Shown in pieces: positions 46,886 to 59,418 of a stretch of 64,000 nucleotides of DNA. Source of the stretch: Sclerotinia nivalis (taxonomy: Eukaryota; Ascomycota; Leotiomycetes; Helotiales; Sclerotiniaceae). The translations under genes were made by a program, and so were the position numbers. The notes under the pieces are model-generated. The model did no database searches. It was not told the origin of the DNA and saw only the letters and a program-made list of their open reading frames with translations. The stretch is from assembly GCA_029531795.1 (NCBI GenBank), contig JAPEIS010000004.1:124001-188000 (forward strand). Reading direction: 5' to 3'. How positions within the stretch are numbered: the stretch's first letter is position 1; every line of letters starts with the position of its first letter.

Positions 46886-48675
46886 TCAAACTCTCTTCTC
46901 CCACTTGAAGAACATTCTCTCCGGGTGTAATAACTGAAGTAGCAATCTAAACCCAGTGTCCTCTTTAATCAACCCTTTCAACCTCTCTATCGCATCCTCC
47001 TCACTCTCTCCCTCAAGCTGCACAGGTTTAACCCTATAATCCTTAAATAATCCCACCAACACGCCCACAAACTCGACCTGGGAGAACTTCTTCCCAGGAC
47101 AAACTCGAGCGCCGCCAGACCAAGCGATAAACGGATTTGACGCCTTTGGAAATTCAAGGAAAGTTTCAGTAGCCGGATTTGAAGTATTTGGAAGTGGCGG
47201 AGATGATGCAAGTGCGGCGTCAGATGGAGAAGTTGAAGCGGGTATGATCCAACGAGAAGGTTCCCAGGCAAGAGAGTTGGATCCCCAATAACGGGGATGT
47301 GTATGCATGGCTGAGTAACTGGGAATGATCATGGTGTGAGGTGGAAGCACATGAGTTGAGTCGTTGACCTTGAGCTCCCGGGGTTCGGGACCACTGGTTT
47401 TGACGATGGCCACGGGCGTGTAGAGACGTACTGTTTCGTACTGTAAGAGAGTTAGTATGTTCTTGAGATCTTATGCATCTGATGGGTCGTTTGGGGATGA
47501 TTGCTTACTGTAACAGCGAGACAGCGCTTCAAACGTGGAAATATCTGCGCATAGTTTGAAGTTTCTGGGTCTTGATCACCGAAAACTTCATTAATCTCTT
47601 CTGCAATCCAATCTTGAACATCAGGACGAGTAGCAATTAACGCAATACCAAAAGCCAATGTGTTGGCCGTGGTATCATGACCAGCAAAATTGAATACGAA
47701 GATATTGCCATAGATTTCTTGCTCTGTCAAGCCACCCTGACTCGAAGCTTCCTTACTCTCTGCTTGAGACGCACGTACAAGTGAAGTCATCAGATTATTC
47801 CCATGTGTGCTTCCGTCCGCAGCAGCTTGTTTTCCTTCTTCATATGCATTTGTCATATAGTTCTGGAATGTGACAGTTGCTTCATGAAGGGGTTTCCAAC
47901 TTTTTGGTAACCACCATTTATCCAGATTTTTTGGACCTAAAGCAACCAAAGCGATACAATTATCCAATATCAACTTCAAAGCATCTCTGATATTAGCAGA
48001 GCCCTGAGTAGTAGACTCTTCCTCTGCTCCTTGATACGGATATGATTTTCCGAAACCAGCACTAGACATGACGTGTAATGACAGTGTCCGTACATCATCG
48101 CCAACAGTATTGATCGAAGATTTTGATGACCAATACTTTCGCATTCCGGTTGCTTGACGAATTACTTCTGACCATACAATTTCGTTGTTGTTCTCATTGA
48201 AACATGTGGCTGTGATTTTGCGATGACGCTGCCATTGAGCTCCTTCCGTTGTCCCAAGATTAGGTCCAAAGACATTTAACATCGCTAGCATCTCCGTTGG
48301 CCTAGAAAATTCTCTACTACGGGCATTGATGTCGATCAATGTCTCTGAATTGCAAAGCTGTAGCCAATTCTTCCCGGGAGTCACGAAAATAAATGCATCG
48401 CCTATCTCCTGATGCGCTTTGTATCGATCGTGAATTTCCCATCCTCGATAATTGAAACGGGTAAAGTTTTTGGTGAAAGGTAGATTTTTGAAGTATGGTA
48501 GAATCTTTGTATCAACGGCCATCCAAAGAGGATTACCAGAATCGATGGGCAAGATCACGAGGGGTAGGCCAGTCTTCCTAGCTAGGTTGTAGTTGACAGC
48601 CAGACAATACAGCACGTACGAAACCCATCCTGCCACCGGAATGACGAAACCTAGGAATAATGAATAGCCAGCCAT
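46886..48675 (-). CDS. cytochrome P450 monooxygenase 1
   Basis: Microsomal haem monooxygenase. Two exons, 48675-47509 and 47440-46886, give 573 aa. An N-terminal membrane anchor (LFLGFVIPVAGWVSYVLYCL) is followed by the P450 fold: helix C WQRHRKITATCF; I-helix FNFAGHDTTANTLAF with the canonical acid-threonine pair; K-helix ExxR in YETVRLY; haem loop FIAWSGGARVCPGKKF with the axial cysteine near residue 503. All signature residues are present. The haem loop has Ser-Gly-Gly-Ala before Arg, as in several fungal P450s of unknown substrate. It is divergent from the small two-TM gene at 49728 and lies at the left end of a P450/MFS segment, suggesting specialised metabolism or detoxification. Confidence 0.94.
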
Positions 48676-49727
48676 GATTGTCGACTAAACAATAACAGCA
48701 ACTGTGATGAAAGGATGAAAGGATGAAATTCACAAACCAGAAGAGAATAATTTCAAAGCTTCGGGTTGAAAACAATTCTTCGGGCGAGAAACCCGAAAAT
48801 GGAAATATGGGACTTTGGCACGGAGTATCCGCAATTGAAAGCAAATGACAGGGAAAGCGGTCGAAAGGCACAGCGCTTAAAACAAATTACAGAGAGATCA
48901 TTGAATTACTAAAAGAATTCAACCTCGCGTCTACACTTGTAAGGGTTTAAGGGGGACTACCTACTCTGTGATGTACATTTTAGATGTAATTAGGTGTGGA
49001 GTGAGTGATGTTTATTTTCAAATGATTTCCAACCAGCAATTTATTATGCTTTTCCGGGCTGAACATTGATCACCTCAATTATTCTAGTCCTAATGAAGCA
49101 GTATCCATTAAACACCCGCACCAAGCCGGAAATTTAACCTATCATCAATTAGTTCTAATTGTGCATCAAATGAGACATAAGCACTTAGCAAAGCCGTTGC
49201 ATAGCCGGTACATTTATATCTGTGGCCCCCAAATCACAATCAAAACGGAGCAAATCACAATTTAGGAAGTTACGCAACTAAATTACCGTTTTTGGAGCAT
49301 TACAGTGTCCAATAATGGGGGCAAGCTGTATCGAACGATAAGTTGATAAGTCCGTGAAGGTTCAGACCATCAAAGCTGGGGGCCTAATCACTGTGATGTA
49401 GGTTACCCACTGTGCTGGGGCTATACACATGGTTATCCACTGTGCTAGACTATCCGCCCCCGCTCACGTACATGAGGCCATCGCTAAATCAGTTTTCTAC
49501 CCATGCTCAGCCGTTGTTCAAAGATAGCCTGATATCTGATACTAACCAGGCTGTGTCTATGATATTCACCAGAAAGCCACGCCAAGCGACATTCGAAACT
49601 CCCCCTCCAACTCTTGGTATACTTTAAAAAAAATCCCAAGTATAATAATAGACAAATTACTTCGATATCTGTTTTGGGTATTCTTTCCTGCTACCCCAGC
49701 TACCCATACACATTAATCAAACACAAG
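48676..49727. promoter_or_regulatory. divergent promoter region P450-1 / small membrane protein
   Basis: 1052 bp between two divergent start codons. It contains a duplicated GGTTAYCCACTGTGCT element (about 49402-49446). No other gene seen. Confidence 0.35.
49402..49446. repeat. duplicated GGTTAYCCACTGTGCT element
   Basis: Two 16-bp copies, GGTTACCCACTGTGCT and GGTTATCCACTGTGCT, separated by about 13 bp, roughly 280-325 bp upstream of the small membrane protein ATG. Possibly a protein-binding site; function unknown. Confidence 0.55.
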
Positions 49728-50102
49728 ATGCATTTCCCCGCTCTCCTCGCCGACCAGCGCTTGACCCAACTTCAACATTTCAATAATTCCCAATACTCCA
49801 GTAACTGCAAAGCAACATACACATCTCCCATTCAGATATCATGCGTCATTTTGATTGTTCTTGGCATGCTTGCAAAGGCTGCTTTTGCTGTTGAGAGCCT
49901 GGATTGGATGGATTGTGAGTACACGCTCTTAATATGTCTACCAAAATGAATTTTCGACTAATTGGATTCTCTAGATACTATTATTTGTATTCTGGTATGT
50001 ATTATGATGCTTGAAGATTTAAAAGCATTGATTAACTCACACAAATATCAGACTGGAATTTGGTATTCCCGAAGACGACCAACTACCTATGTAGTTTTGT
50101 GA
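49728..50102 (+). CDS. tiny two-TM membrane protein with a 20-nt exon
   Basis: Three exons, 49728-49914, 49975-49994 and 50052-50102, give 85 aa, and phases fit at both junctions. Splice sites are canonical (GTGAGT...CTAG, GTATGT...TCAG). The protein starts MHFPALLADQRLTQLQHF, has a first hydrophobic helix (SPIQISCVILIVLGMLAKAA), a short acidic loop (ESLDWMD), a second hydrophobic stretch (YTIICILTGIWY) encoded partly by the microexon, and ends RRRPTTYVVL. No family recognised. The first helix is not at the N-terminus, so it is not a classical signal peptide. A small integral membrane protein is inference. It is too small for routine gene finders and would be split into fragments without the microexon. 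Confidence 0.6.
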
Positions 50103-50485
50103 GTTTGGAATCAGAGGGATCTTGGCTTTAATATCGGCGTTGTGGTAGTAGGAAGGAGCATGAAATAAGGCTGGAGTCATGGTTACGATTTGGGTTGAGG
50201 ATAGGGTTCTGGTTACATTTTTATTTGAATGGATGAGCTGGATAGTGTCATATGGATGGATTTAAATTGTGGCGCAACGGACCTATGAATGAATGATGAA
50301 ACAACATACCACTGCCAATAGAGCACCACGTGAATTTTGACTGAAACTCCTGCTCATGCCTTTTGATCTTGTTCACTTAATGAGATGGAAAATTCAACGA
50401 TCTAGCCAAGGATTCACTTTAAGAGAGGTGCCATATAAAATCTATTACATTATTCAGGAAATGTCACACCAAATACTCCTACAGT

Positions 50486-52319
50486 CTAGACTTTCTCGGA
50501 TCCAATTACACTGTTCGTCATGGCCGAGCTCCCTAACTCGTCAGACTTTCCCTCATCTTTTGCTTTCCTTCTTTCCTCTGCAACCTTCTTGAGATTAAAC
50601 CATTGCATCCCACAAGCAAACGGTAAAGACAAACAAGCTGCAGCCAAGGCATAATACATTGCATCCCTAATAGCAATGGTGTACGCTTCTCTCAATGCAG
50701 CTAAGACAATCGCCGATCCGCCAGCCAAATCCTGCAGACCACTAGCGCCGACCTTAATGACCGCTTCTGCTGATACAGCAGTGGTTTGAGCTGGTACGCT
50801 GGTTTGTAACCTTGACAGAAAGAGGGATTGTGCGATGGAGACGGAGACGGAAGAACCAATCTGGTACATAAATACCGCAATCGCATTTCCAGTAGGCGCG
50901 TCTTCTTCACTCAACACAATCTGTAGCGCGGTATAGGGAAGTTGTTGTGCCATTCCAGTACCCCAGCCATTGATTACCATGTATGCGGCCCATCGGACCG
51001 TTGAAGTATTGGTGTCGATGGTAGTGAGAAGACCGGCACCGACCATTGCAATTATCGTTCCAAGAATCATATATGGGACATAGTATCCCCATTTTGTGAC
51101 GATAGCTCCAGTGAGCGATAAGCCAATGATTTGAGGAAGAACTATTGCGATGAAGCGGGTGCCACTTTGTATAGCGGTGACGCCTTGAATGGATTGGAAG
51201 TAGATGGGCAGGTAGTAAGCATAGACAAAACTCATCATGCCAAATAACATGAGGAATATGCTTCCCATGAGAATTGATCTTTGTCGAAGGATTCGCAAGG
51301 GAATTGTGGCATGTTCACCCCGTTTCCATTGTAGAATACCGAAGGATATGATGAGCAGACCAAAACCAACGAACAATCCGATAACTTTAGATGATTTCCA
51401 TGGTTGAGTCTGTCCACCCCATTGTAATGCCAAAAGAAGGCAGTATATTGCTCCTAAAAACAGCAGAACTCCGCCAATATCCATGCGCCTCAATTTAGTC
51501 GAAAGGTTCAGGGAACGATTTGAGTTCTGTGTACCTCCAATTCGAAAGAACAGCAAGATAAAGACAAGGACAACAGCGCCCATAGGTACATTACTATCTT
51601 CTTATTAGTATGTGTAAAACCATCAGGATAAAGGGAATCATCACATCCAGAAGCACCACCTCCAATTGGCTTTGTCAGTGAAGACACCACCAAGTACAGG
51701 CCCGATGCAGACACTGATAGCGAAAGAGCTGATGACAATGCCTTGGTACATTGGTCTCTTTTCGAGTTCCACCACAAAATTGACAATGGCAAGACTTCCT
51801 TGATAAATCCCGGCAGCCCCAAAACCCAGAACAGATCGGCCTCCGATGAGAACACTGGAAGAAGGTGCTGCCGCGCAAAGAATAGATCCCACTGCCTTAA
51901 GTCAGATACCATCATGTTGTTAAGTTCAATGACTTACACTCAAATAAAGCTATTGATCCCATATACACGATCTTAGGATCAAAGTATTTATACAAATTAC
52001 CGAACAAAGGTTGGAAGGCCGTAACGGTGAGAAGATATGCTGAGCCATACCAGGCGACATCATCCAATGCATGAAAATCAGACGTAATTCTAGGAATTGC
52101 AACGGCGATAATGTTCATGTCCAATGCCAGGAGGAAAATTCCTAGGCACAAGGACCCGATAACAGCCGCAAGACGCCATGAGTGAAGAAAAAGGCCGTCA
52201 GGTTCGGGGCTTCCGAGGCTTGCGGGGCTTGAGATATCCGTAATGGCCACGGCGCCCATATCTTTATCGATAGACTCGGTGTCCTTGCTGGACAGAGCTC
52301 CGTGTTGCTGCAATGTCAT
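50486..52319 (-). CDS. MFS drug/toxin exporter (DHA2, 14-TM type)
   Basis: Plasma-membrane proton-coupled exporter by family. Three exons, 52319-51938, 51891-51645 and 51593-50486, give 578 aa. TM1 carries LLALDMNIIAVAIPRIT (motif D1), followed by DDVAWYGSAYLL. Motif A-like region LFGNLYKYFDPK; motif C ISVCIGPVLGGVFTD and NWRWCFWINVPMGA across the second intron. Later TMs include YYLPIYFQSIQGVTAIQSGT and GTGMAQQLPYTALQIVLS. The N-terminal cytosolic tail is about 45 residues; the C-terminus ends NSVIGSEKV. Substrate unknown. The start codon region is divergent from the P450 at 53215, as in many small-molecule production or detoxification clusters. It is intact, unlike the MFS remnant at 0.8-2.6 kb. 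Confidence 0.94.
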
Positions 52320-53214
52320 GGTCGGCTGATTATTGTGAACCACTCAAGATCGTAAATCGTTTGTCTGGTGGCGGAGAATATGTTTGCACGTAAAATCAAA
52401 GGTAGAAATAGAACTTCAACACTCTCTGTCTCATAAATTTTGTGAACCCTTGCCCGCCATTCCTGGATGAGAGAAAGTGCATGGCATGATACCGTTTACT
52501 CGCCAGGGGTGTCTGCCAAACATTAGAATTACCCTTAAAATTTGAAAGCCCTGGCTAACTGCAGATGGCATTGTTCCAAGCTGATCTTAGTAGGCCAGAC
52601 TGATTTATGCTGATGCCTGGGGGTTTAGCTGGCATAGGGACAGGCTTGGTACCTATCGTTGTCGACAACGCAAATACAATCATGTACATGAAAATCAACA
52701 GGGGATGATTTTACCCCTGTCACCTGATGTGAAACTAAATTTTAGTGCGCAGCTTTAGCACGAAATAGAAATTTGATATGAAAATGTGGTCCATGCAGAA
52801 ACCCGTAAATAATTAACAATTCGGAAGAATTCTCATTTGGGTAATATCTCATCACGATAGGTCGTGATAGTAATTTGTGATGGAATTCAAGGCAAAATAT
52901 CAATATCCATTGACGCCCATGTGGGTGATGGGGACGATCTAGGGGCAGCGCATCATCGGATACTTGGAATTCTGAACGGATCCCCATGGCACAATCAGCA
53001 CTATGTGACTAGTATCGGTGAAGTCGGTTTGCCTTGTATCTATCATGGTCAACAGTGGAGGGATGAGTATGAAAAGTATATCTACTTATGCCGATCCCTT
53101 TGGATCATCATTTGAAGACATTCCCGTGTACTCCTTTCGTTCTCACAAGCATCTCATCTTGACTTCAGATAATTTCAATCTCACGAAGCTCCATTGAGCG
53201 TCAACTCTTTCACA
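52320..53214. promoter_or_regulatory. divergent promoter region MFS / P450-2
   Basis: 895 bp between the two start codons; both promoters must lie here, which would allow joint control. No site could be assigned to a named regulator with confidence. Confidence 0.4.
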
Positions 53215-55014
53215 ATGTTTCTCAACCCCGCTTGGAGATTTGTATCTACAAGTGAATATCAACCTTACTTCCTTGCTGCAGCAGTATTCGGCACTTGGCT
53301 CCTATCATGGCGTTTGTGGAGATTTACCATTCGGCCATACCTTAGACCGCAAGACCCCATCGAACTTCCTTACTGGATACCATGTAGGTATTCTTTTTGA
53401 TCTAGCTGAACCTTTACTGACGGTATGTAGTTTTGGGACACAGTCTTAGTTTCTTCCGGAACTCTGATAGTTTGATCGAGCGTGGCTTGTATGTTGACAC
53501 TTCCATTTTCATACCCATTACATCCATTGCTTTTCCTACCGTCGTCTTCATGCGTTCTTGATGATGGAATGTGATAATAATAATTGTACTCTAGGGATTA
53601 CACTGGTCGCACTCACGAACCTTTCGCAATTCAAGTGGCTTCAAAATTATTCTACATTGTTACAGGACCTCGGGATGTCGCAGAAGTCTACAGAAATGTG
53701 GCAACTCTAAGTTGGGATGGCCACTTGTCTCAAATCCTTTCTAACTTTGGCTTCACTGGCAAAGCGTTGAAGTTGGCCTGGCATGTGCCCATTCCAGGAG
53801 ACAAATGCTATATGCATAAGAACCCTGTCAACCCTAAGCAACTATCTCTGGTCAAGCTCATCGAGGAAGTGTATATTGCCCAGTTACTTCCTGGTGTACA
53901 CATGACTGAAATGTCCGAGAAATTCATCGTGTCGCTCAAAGACTCCCTCCAACCGCCAAAGATGGACTTTTGTACGTTGAGTAGGAATGGTCTCACTCGC
54001 CGGGTCTCATTAAAAGCTCTTTGCCGATCTACCCTCGTCGAAGCTGCAACATTTTCCATGTTCGACAAAGCCCTCCATAAGCTCAATCCAAACATTGTGG
54101 AAAACATGTTGGACTTCAACGATAGTGCTTGGATGGTTTTCTTCGGCCTTCCAGAGATATTCTCAGCCAAGGTAGCCAACGCTCGCAAAACAATGCAGAA
54201 GACGATGGCAGAATTTGCTCGTCTTCCGGAAAACGAGCGTGCTGGTCAAGCTTGGGGAATTGGAACGATTCTTAAAGCACAGGAAATCGTTGGCATTGAT
54301 ATTGAAAGCAGAGCTTGTATGCTTTTATTGATTTACTGGGCGTAAGTGATCATTTGGTTTTTGATCTTCATATTTGAGTATAAATCGCTGACAATCCAAA
54401 GTGCAAATTCAAACGAGTACAATATCTCATTCTGGCTTATTGCGCATCTCGTTTACAACGTACCTCTTATGGAACGAGTTCGCGACGAGTTGGAAGCAGG
54501 CTGGAAAGACGGTGACCTTGACATCAAATATCTTTGTGCCAATTCTCCTAACCTTGATGGCGCATTCCAAGAATCACTACGTTTGAACGGAGGTGCAATG
54601 ATGAGTCGCCAAGTCAAGCAGCCTACTATGATTGGTAACAAATTAATGCAACCTGGATCTAATGTGCTCATGCCATCTCGTCAACTACACATGAACGAGA
54701 GTGTTTGGGGCCAAGATTACAAGAACTTTGATGCAGAGCGGTTCGTTAGAGACAAGGGCTTGCTAAAGCATTCTTCTTATCGACCATTTGGTGGTGGCAT
54801 TAGCTACTGCCCTGGACGTGTCATGGCTAAGGAGCAGGTTTACGCTTTTGTTGCTATTATTTTCAGACGCTTTGATGTCAAGCTGGCGCCTGGAATTAAC
54901 GGAAAGTTTCCAGTCTTGGATGAAAGCACTCCTTCACTTGGAATTACAGGTCCAGTCAGAAGTATGGATGTGTTCATGGATTTGGCGGAAAGAGAGAAGT
55001 ACAACCAATATTGA
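53215..55014 (+). CDS. cytochrome P450 monooxygenase 2 (CYP7/8-like I-helix)
   Basis: Four exons, 53215-53383, 53431-53488, 53595-54341 and 54402-55014, give 528 aa with all phases matching. N-terminal anchor (YFLAAAVFGTWLLSW), proline hinge ELPYWIPFLGHSLSF restored by splicing, K-helix ExxR in FQESLRLNGGAMMSRQ, and haem loop FGGGISYCPGRVMAKEQ with Cys461. The I-helix reads LLIYWAANSNEYNISFW: asparagines stand where AGxDT(T) is usual. Such replacements occur in P450s of the CYP7/CYP8 type and their fungal relatives, some of which isomerise rather than hydroxylate. The substrate is unknown. Exon 2 is only 58 nt. Confidence 0.93.
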
Positions 55015-56215
55015 AAATGCGGGGGACAAATTCCCAGAAGAATCTCAGGAGTTGCGATAGCATAGTTTATTATCTTTATTTTCATGTACATAGTCTTATC
55101 CATATTTGTAGCGTCGAGAGGTCCAAATGAATTTCATCAATCATTTTTTAACTACGAAATAATATATCAATCACCAGATCTTTGCACTTCAATTATAATT
55201 CTGTGCCTTTTTTTTTCTGCATTGACAATTCACCTACAATATGGCTGGCTTCAAATTTAAAGTGATATGATCTAGAACGGCCGAGGCTTGTTAAGACCAG
55301 CAATCTTTACATTTGGTCCGGATGCCATTTTAGACTTCGGCGTCAAGTAATATCATGAGCCAGCGGCTGTCCCATACCAACGGGTCCTCCAGATGTCGAC
55401 ATAGACGTTGCAGGTGGGATGGAACCCAAACAACGGTTCTGTCACAAAAATCTGGCACAAAAAACCTAATTGTTTAGACTTTACACACGGACATACATGC
55501 GAGATATGCGACACACACGATGCTATCACACTCAGCCATGTGGTGACGAGATTGCTAGTCCCAAGTTAGGCAGGTGGATTTGTGGCAAATGTGATTGCAC
55601 AAATTACACGCACTGGCCACATGGCACACGCCGATCTCACATCCAAACGGCGGCTGGAAAAATGGGACTTGACACACTCCTCCGTGACTCCTCCTGTCAC
55701 ACAATTTTGATAAGCATATAAATAAAGATCTGGCACAATGCCATTTTGTGATGACAATTTTTAGCGTGATTAGTGAGAGCATGGGTCTGGAGGGGCAATC
55801 ACGAAGCATGCATGGGCATGGACTCGGCATCTAACGCAATTGGGGGTCTCCACAGGCTTTATCGGAGGTAGACGACTGACTAACTATAGATTCTTGCAGA
55901 AATCGCTGTAGAAACTATTACAAAGATTGCGACCTTGCTAATTTAACGCTTACACCACTCTAATAGATGCATGGCACAGTGGGCATACTGATCACAATGG
56001 GCAGTTTCATTGAATTTCACGGAGACCCCACCACTGCGCCCCATCCTTGTTGTTCCATGTGGCATTTCACCGATCAGTGGCAGTAGATAAGCACTACGTC
56101 CTCTCCATGTTCAGAGAGATTTGAAGACCAAGCTGTTTTTCTTGCATTGTGGAAAATCATTCTCCACTGATTCAGTATCCCAACCAAGTTCCTCAAGGTT
56201 GAAGCATCATACACT
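55015..56215. other. intergenic spacer
   Basis: 3' region of P450-2 and promoter region of the Pth11-like gene. Several CTGGCACAA/TGGCACA words recur (55450-55980). No gene supported. Confidence 0.45.
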
Positions 56216-57538
56216 ATGTCTACGTCTACGTCTACCGCTGCCCCAGGCTCAATGGCTTCAGTCCAGCCAACAAAGGTTGATATGCAAACCTTCTTGGTAC
56301 GTGCACTTGTTATAACCTTGCCGCTAGTGAAATAACTAACAATTTATTAGGGTGTCATATGGGGAGGTTTTACAATCGCAGCAATCTGCATGGCCTTACG
56401 TACATTCTCTAGAATCAAGACCTTCAAAAGTCTCTACAACGACGATATATTTGCATTTCTAGCCTTGGCTCTCGCTCTCGCCAGTGCAATACTATGGCAG
56501 GTTCATGCTCAAGAAATGTTCGATCTTATGGCCGTATCTGCTCAGATCAAAATGCCTGGAGCAGATTTCGTTACCAGAAGTGAGGCTTATTCCAGAGCAT
56601 CTGGAGTCGTCATTATCCTTTTCTATTCGACCTTATGGTCTGTCAAGTTCTCTTTCTTGCTCTTTATTCGACGACTTGGCTCGCATGTTGCAAAGGTTGA
56701 GTATTTATGGTGGCCAATAACTGTTTTCACCATCTGCACCTACTTTGCTTGCATCGGAACCATTCAATATCATTGTTTGTTCGTTCCTTTGACCACAATT
56801 GAAACAAAGTGCACCACGGACTCTGCGGTAAACTTCCAGCAAGTTACTTTGAAGTTAAACTGTGTTTGGGATGTTATGACCGATGCTTTGAGTAAGTTTT
56901 GTCATCTTTTCTTCATGTTAGCCTTGACTAACTTGCGTAGTAATGGTTATTCCAATTAGTATGTTATGGGGAACGCAAATGAAAATGAAGAGAAAGATCA
57001 CTTTCGGTATCATTTTCTCTCTGGCTCTCATTACAATTATTTTCGCCATTGTACGAACTACGGTCGTCAGTTCATTGACCCGCATGCCTGACACTTCTTG
57101 GCTTTACATGTGGTCCGCTATTGAGACTACAATTGGTAAGCCTCCTCTTTTAAATGTTTTCCTCGAGGACTTTCATTCTAACATATGATTCTCTCAGCAA
57201 TCGTAGTGGTCTGCATGGCCTCTATCCGCGGCCTTTTCTCCAAGGAAGAAGACACGAAACCTTCCAAATACACGCCACCCAAAGCCTCCGAAGTCTACCT
57301 ACGCAACAACAAGAGAAACAGATTGAGGGGAACACTTGATACATTCACTGGTAGAGACAGCTATGTGCGAGCAGGAGATTCAAAGAACAATCAGAGTCCT
57401 ACCGATGGAGCAAGTAGTGTAACGAGCGAACAGAATATTCTTCCATTGGATAATGTCAGGGTCAAACAGCGATATGAGGTTACTCATGAGCTCGCTACGG
57501 GACCACAACGCGAGAGTACCTATTATGAGCACGTTTAG
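56216..57538 (+). CDS. Pth11-like / fungal rhodopsin-domain seven-TM protein
   Basis: Four exons, 56216-56296, 56351-56891, 56941-57135 and 57198-57538, give 385 aa; all junctions keep frame. It has the layout of fungal rhodopsin-domain (Pth11-related) integral membrane proteins: short Ser/Thr/Ala N-terminus; TM1 GVIWGGFTIAAICMALRTFS followed by a basic loop and DDIFAFLALALALAS (TM2); a long loop; further TMs such as WWPITVFTICTYFACIG; TM6 FGIIFSLALITIIFAIVRTT; and TM7 WLYMWSAIETTIAIVVVCM. The tail is polar and basic, about 110 residues. No CFEM domain, so it is not classical Pth11. Ligand and signalling role unknown; sitting between two P450 genes may be coincidental or cluster-related. Confidence 0.88.
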
Positions 57539-59418
57539 TTCAATTTCAGTGTTTATTGTATGGTTTATGGATTACGTGGAAAGTTTGAATTGGTCAAGGC
57601 AACGATTATGGCATGCGTAACGGATGTCTTACGATCTTTGGGGGGCTTAGGAATATTCTTTTATCTTCATTTTAAACTTCTTATCGCAAATACCCAGATT
57701 TTGATTTCTAATACTTTCATCTCATTGTCAACGTCTCTGTGTTAAATTGTCACGGTCAGCACATTGTTACTGTGCAGTCATTGCTGATTAATCACGCTAC
57801 AGTCAGCCACCAGAACCTAGAATCAACCTCATCCTTTTGAAGGTCGACCAAGTGTACTTCACGGATGATATTGAACATCACCAAGGTAACTTTTACTTCC
57901 AGCCTCAGTAACTTTGCTACAATTCCAAATAATGCTATCAGGGATATCCCTTTGCAAAAAAAATAACTCCCAGGCGCATAGAGGGGCGCATCACCCCGCA
58001 TACCCTAGTGAGAACTACCCCTGACCTGGGCCAAATGCTCCCTGATTTCAGCTCGGTTAGACTTACAGCATAGAACCACTTTTCGGAAGGTTCACTGACC
58101 TTACTTAACTATTACCCAGTACAGATACAGATTTTTACGAGTAATGAATTACCCAAAAGCGCTGCAGGATGCTGACTACGATCAGCAATTCAAACTCAAA
58201 AGCTGATTTTAGGAGTCAATCCCTTCAATGTTACTTCGAACATTCTATGAATAGGTAGGCTACCGAGGCAATACAACACTGGCATGCCATTACATCCGGT
58301 CTATCCCACTCTTTGTACAACACGTGCGGTGCAATTTAATATCTGAACCATGAGAATAATATATTCTGAGACTATCAAATGTGCACCAAAACAGTCTCCT
58401 GCTTCCACGCTAAAGAATTTAAGTCGACGTGCGTATTGACATTGTAACCATACTTTATTTATTATCTGAAAGGATATTAGCTTAATCAGAGGAGAGCACC
58501 ACCGCTAACAACCACTATTTCCGTCCCTTGAAGAAGATCATTTTTAGACCCCAATCACATAATCCCAGCGCCATGTTCCCCACCACACTTCTGGACAACC
58601 CTAAAAGCCAAAAAAAAAACGCCTTAGCCGTAGCGTGGCACTGCACAAAAACATTGCAATGACTTTGTCAAGCTCTGATGTTTGAAGATCTGGCCAATAA
58701 TGTCTCATCCCACTGTGATGACTTCCACGTTTTTCGGTATATGTTCTGTCAAGGTTAGAATCCTCCGGTAAAGCATCATTCGCAATTTCCAGGAATACGG
58801 TCGAGGAATCGACATTAATCGATTGCGCTTAAACTTCATGTGTCTATTTCACATGCCCAGACTTTTTTATTGTACTATCGTAGGCTTCAACGTTCTTCAT
58901 GCACCACTGATCAAATTTGTCCCTATGGTACGAACCTTCGCCCCACTACCACTTCGGGAAATTGCTCAAAACGGTTTGACTACCAAAGCTACATTGCACA
59001 CTCTATACGATCCGACCCGCACTTCACATTATTGTGCCTGCTTTGCACGAAGGAACGATTAAGTTTTAATGGGTATTCTAATGGATAATCGGAGGTACCT
59101 GTGTTTCCGGCACTTGTGTGACTTAATATCACAATCGGCTCATCACGTTCAAAAGTTGGCAGCCAGCGGCTAATGTCAATCTCACCGCCGCCGATTGTGC
59201 GCTTGCTATCACGGCACCGCTTAAGATGCGATATTGTAATTTTAATTGTTATGCCTGATGCGAAGCCTCAATATCAGACCCCCACCTTATCATGTATCAT
59301 ATTAGTTCACTCAAAGGAGTCTTTGGGTAGTTGCCACGCGCTATGCACTTGACTCTCTTCTTTCCGTGAACTTTCGTTTTGGTCATATTCAGTCACAGTA
59401 TCAATACGTATCATCAAA
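57539..59418. other. intergenic spacer
   Basis: 1.9 kb between the Pth11-like gene and P450-3. The longest open frames (60-80 codons) resemble nothing known. The last ~150 bp should be the P450-3 promoter and leader. Confidence 0.45.
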
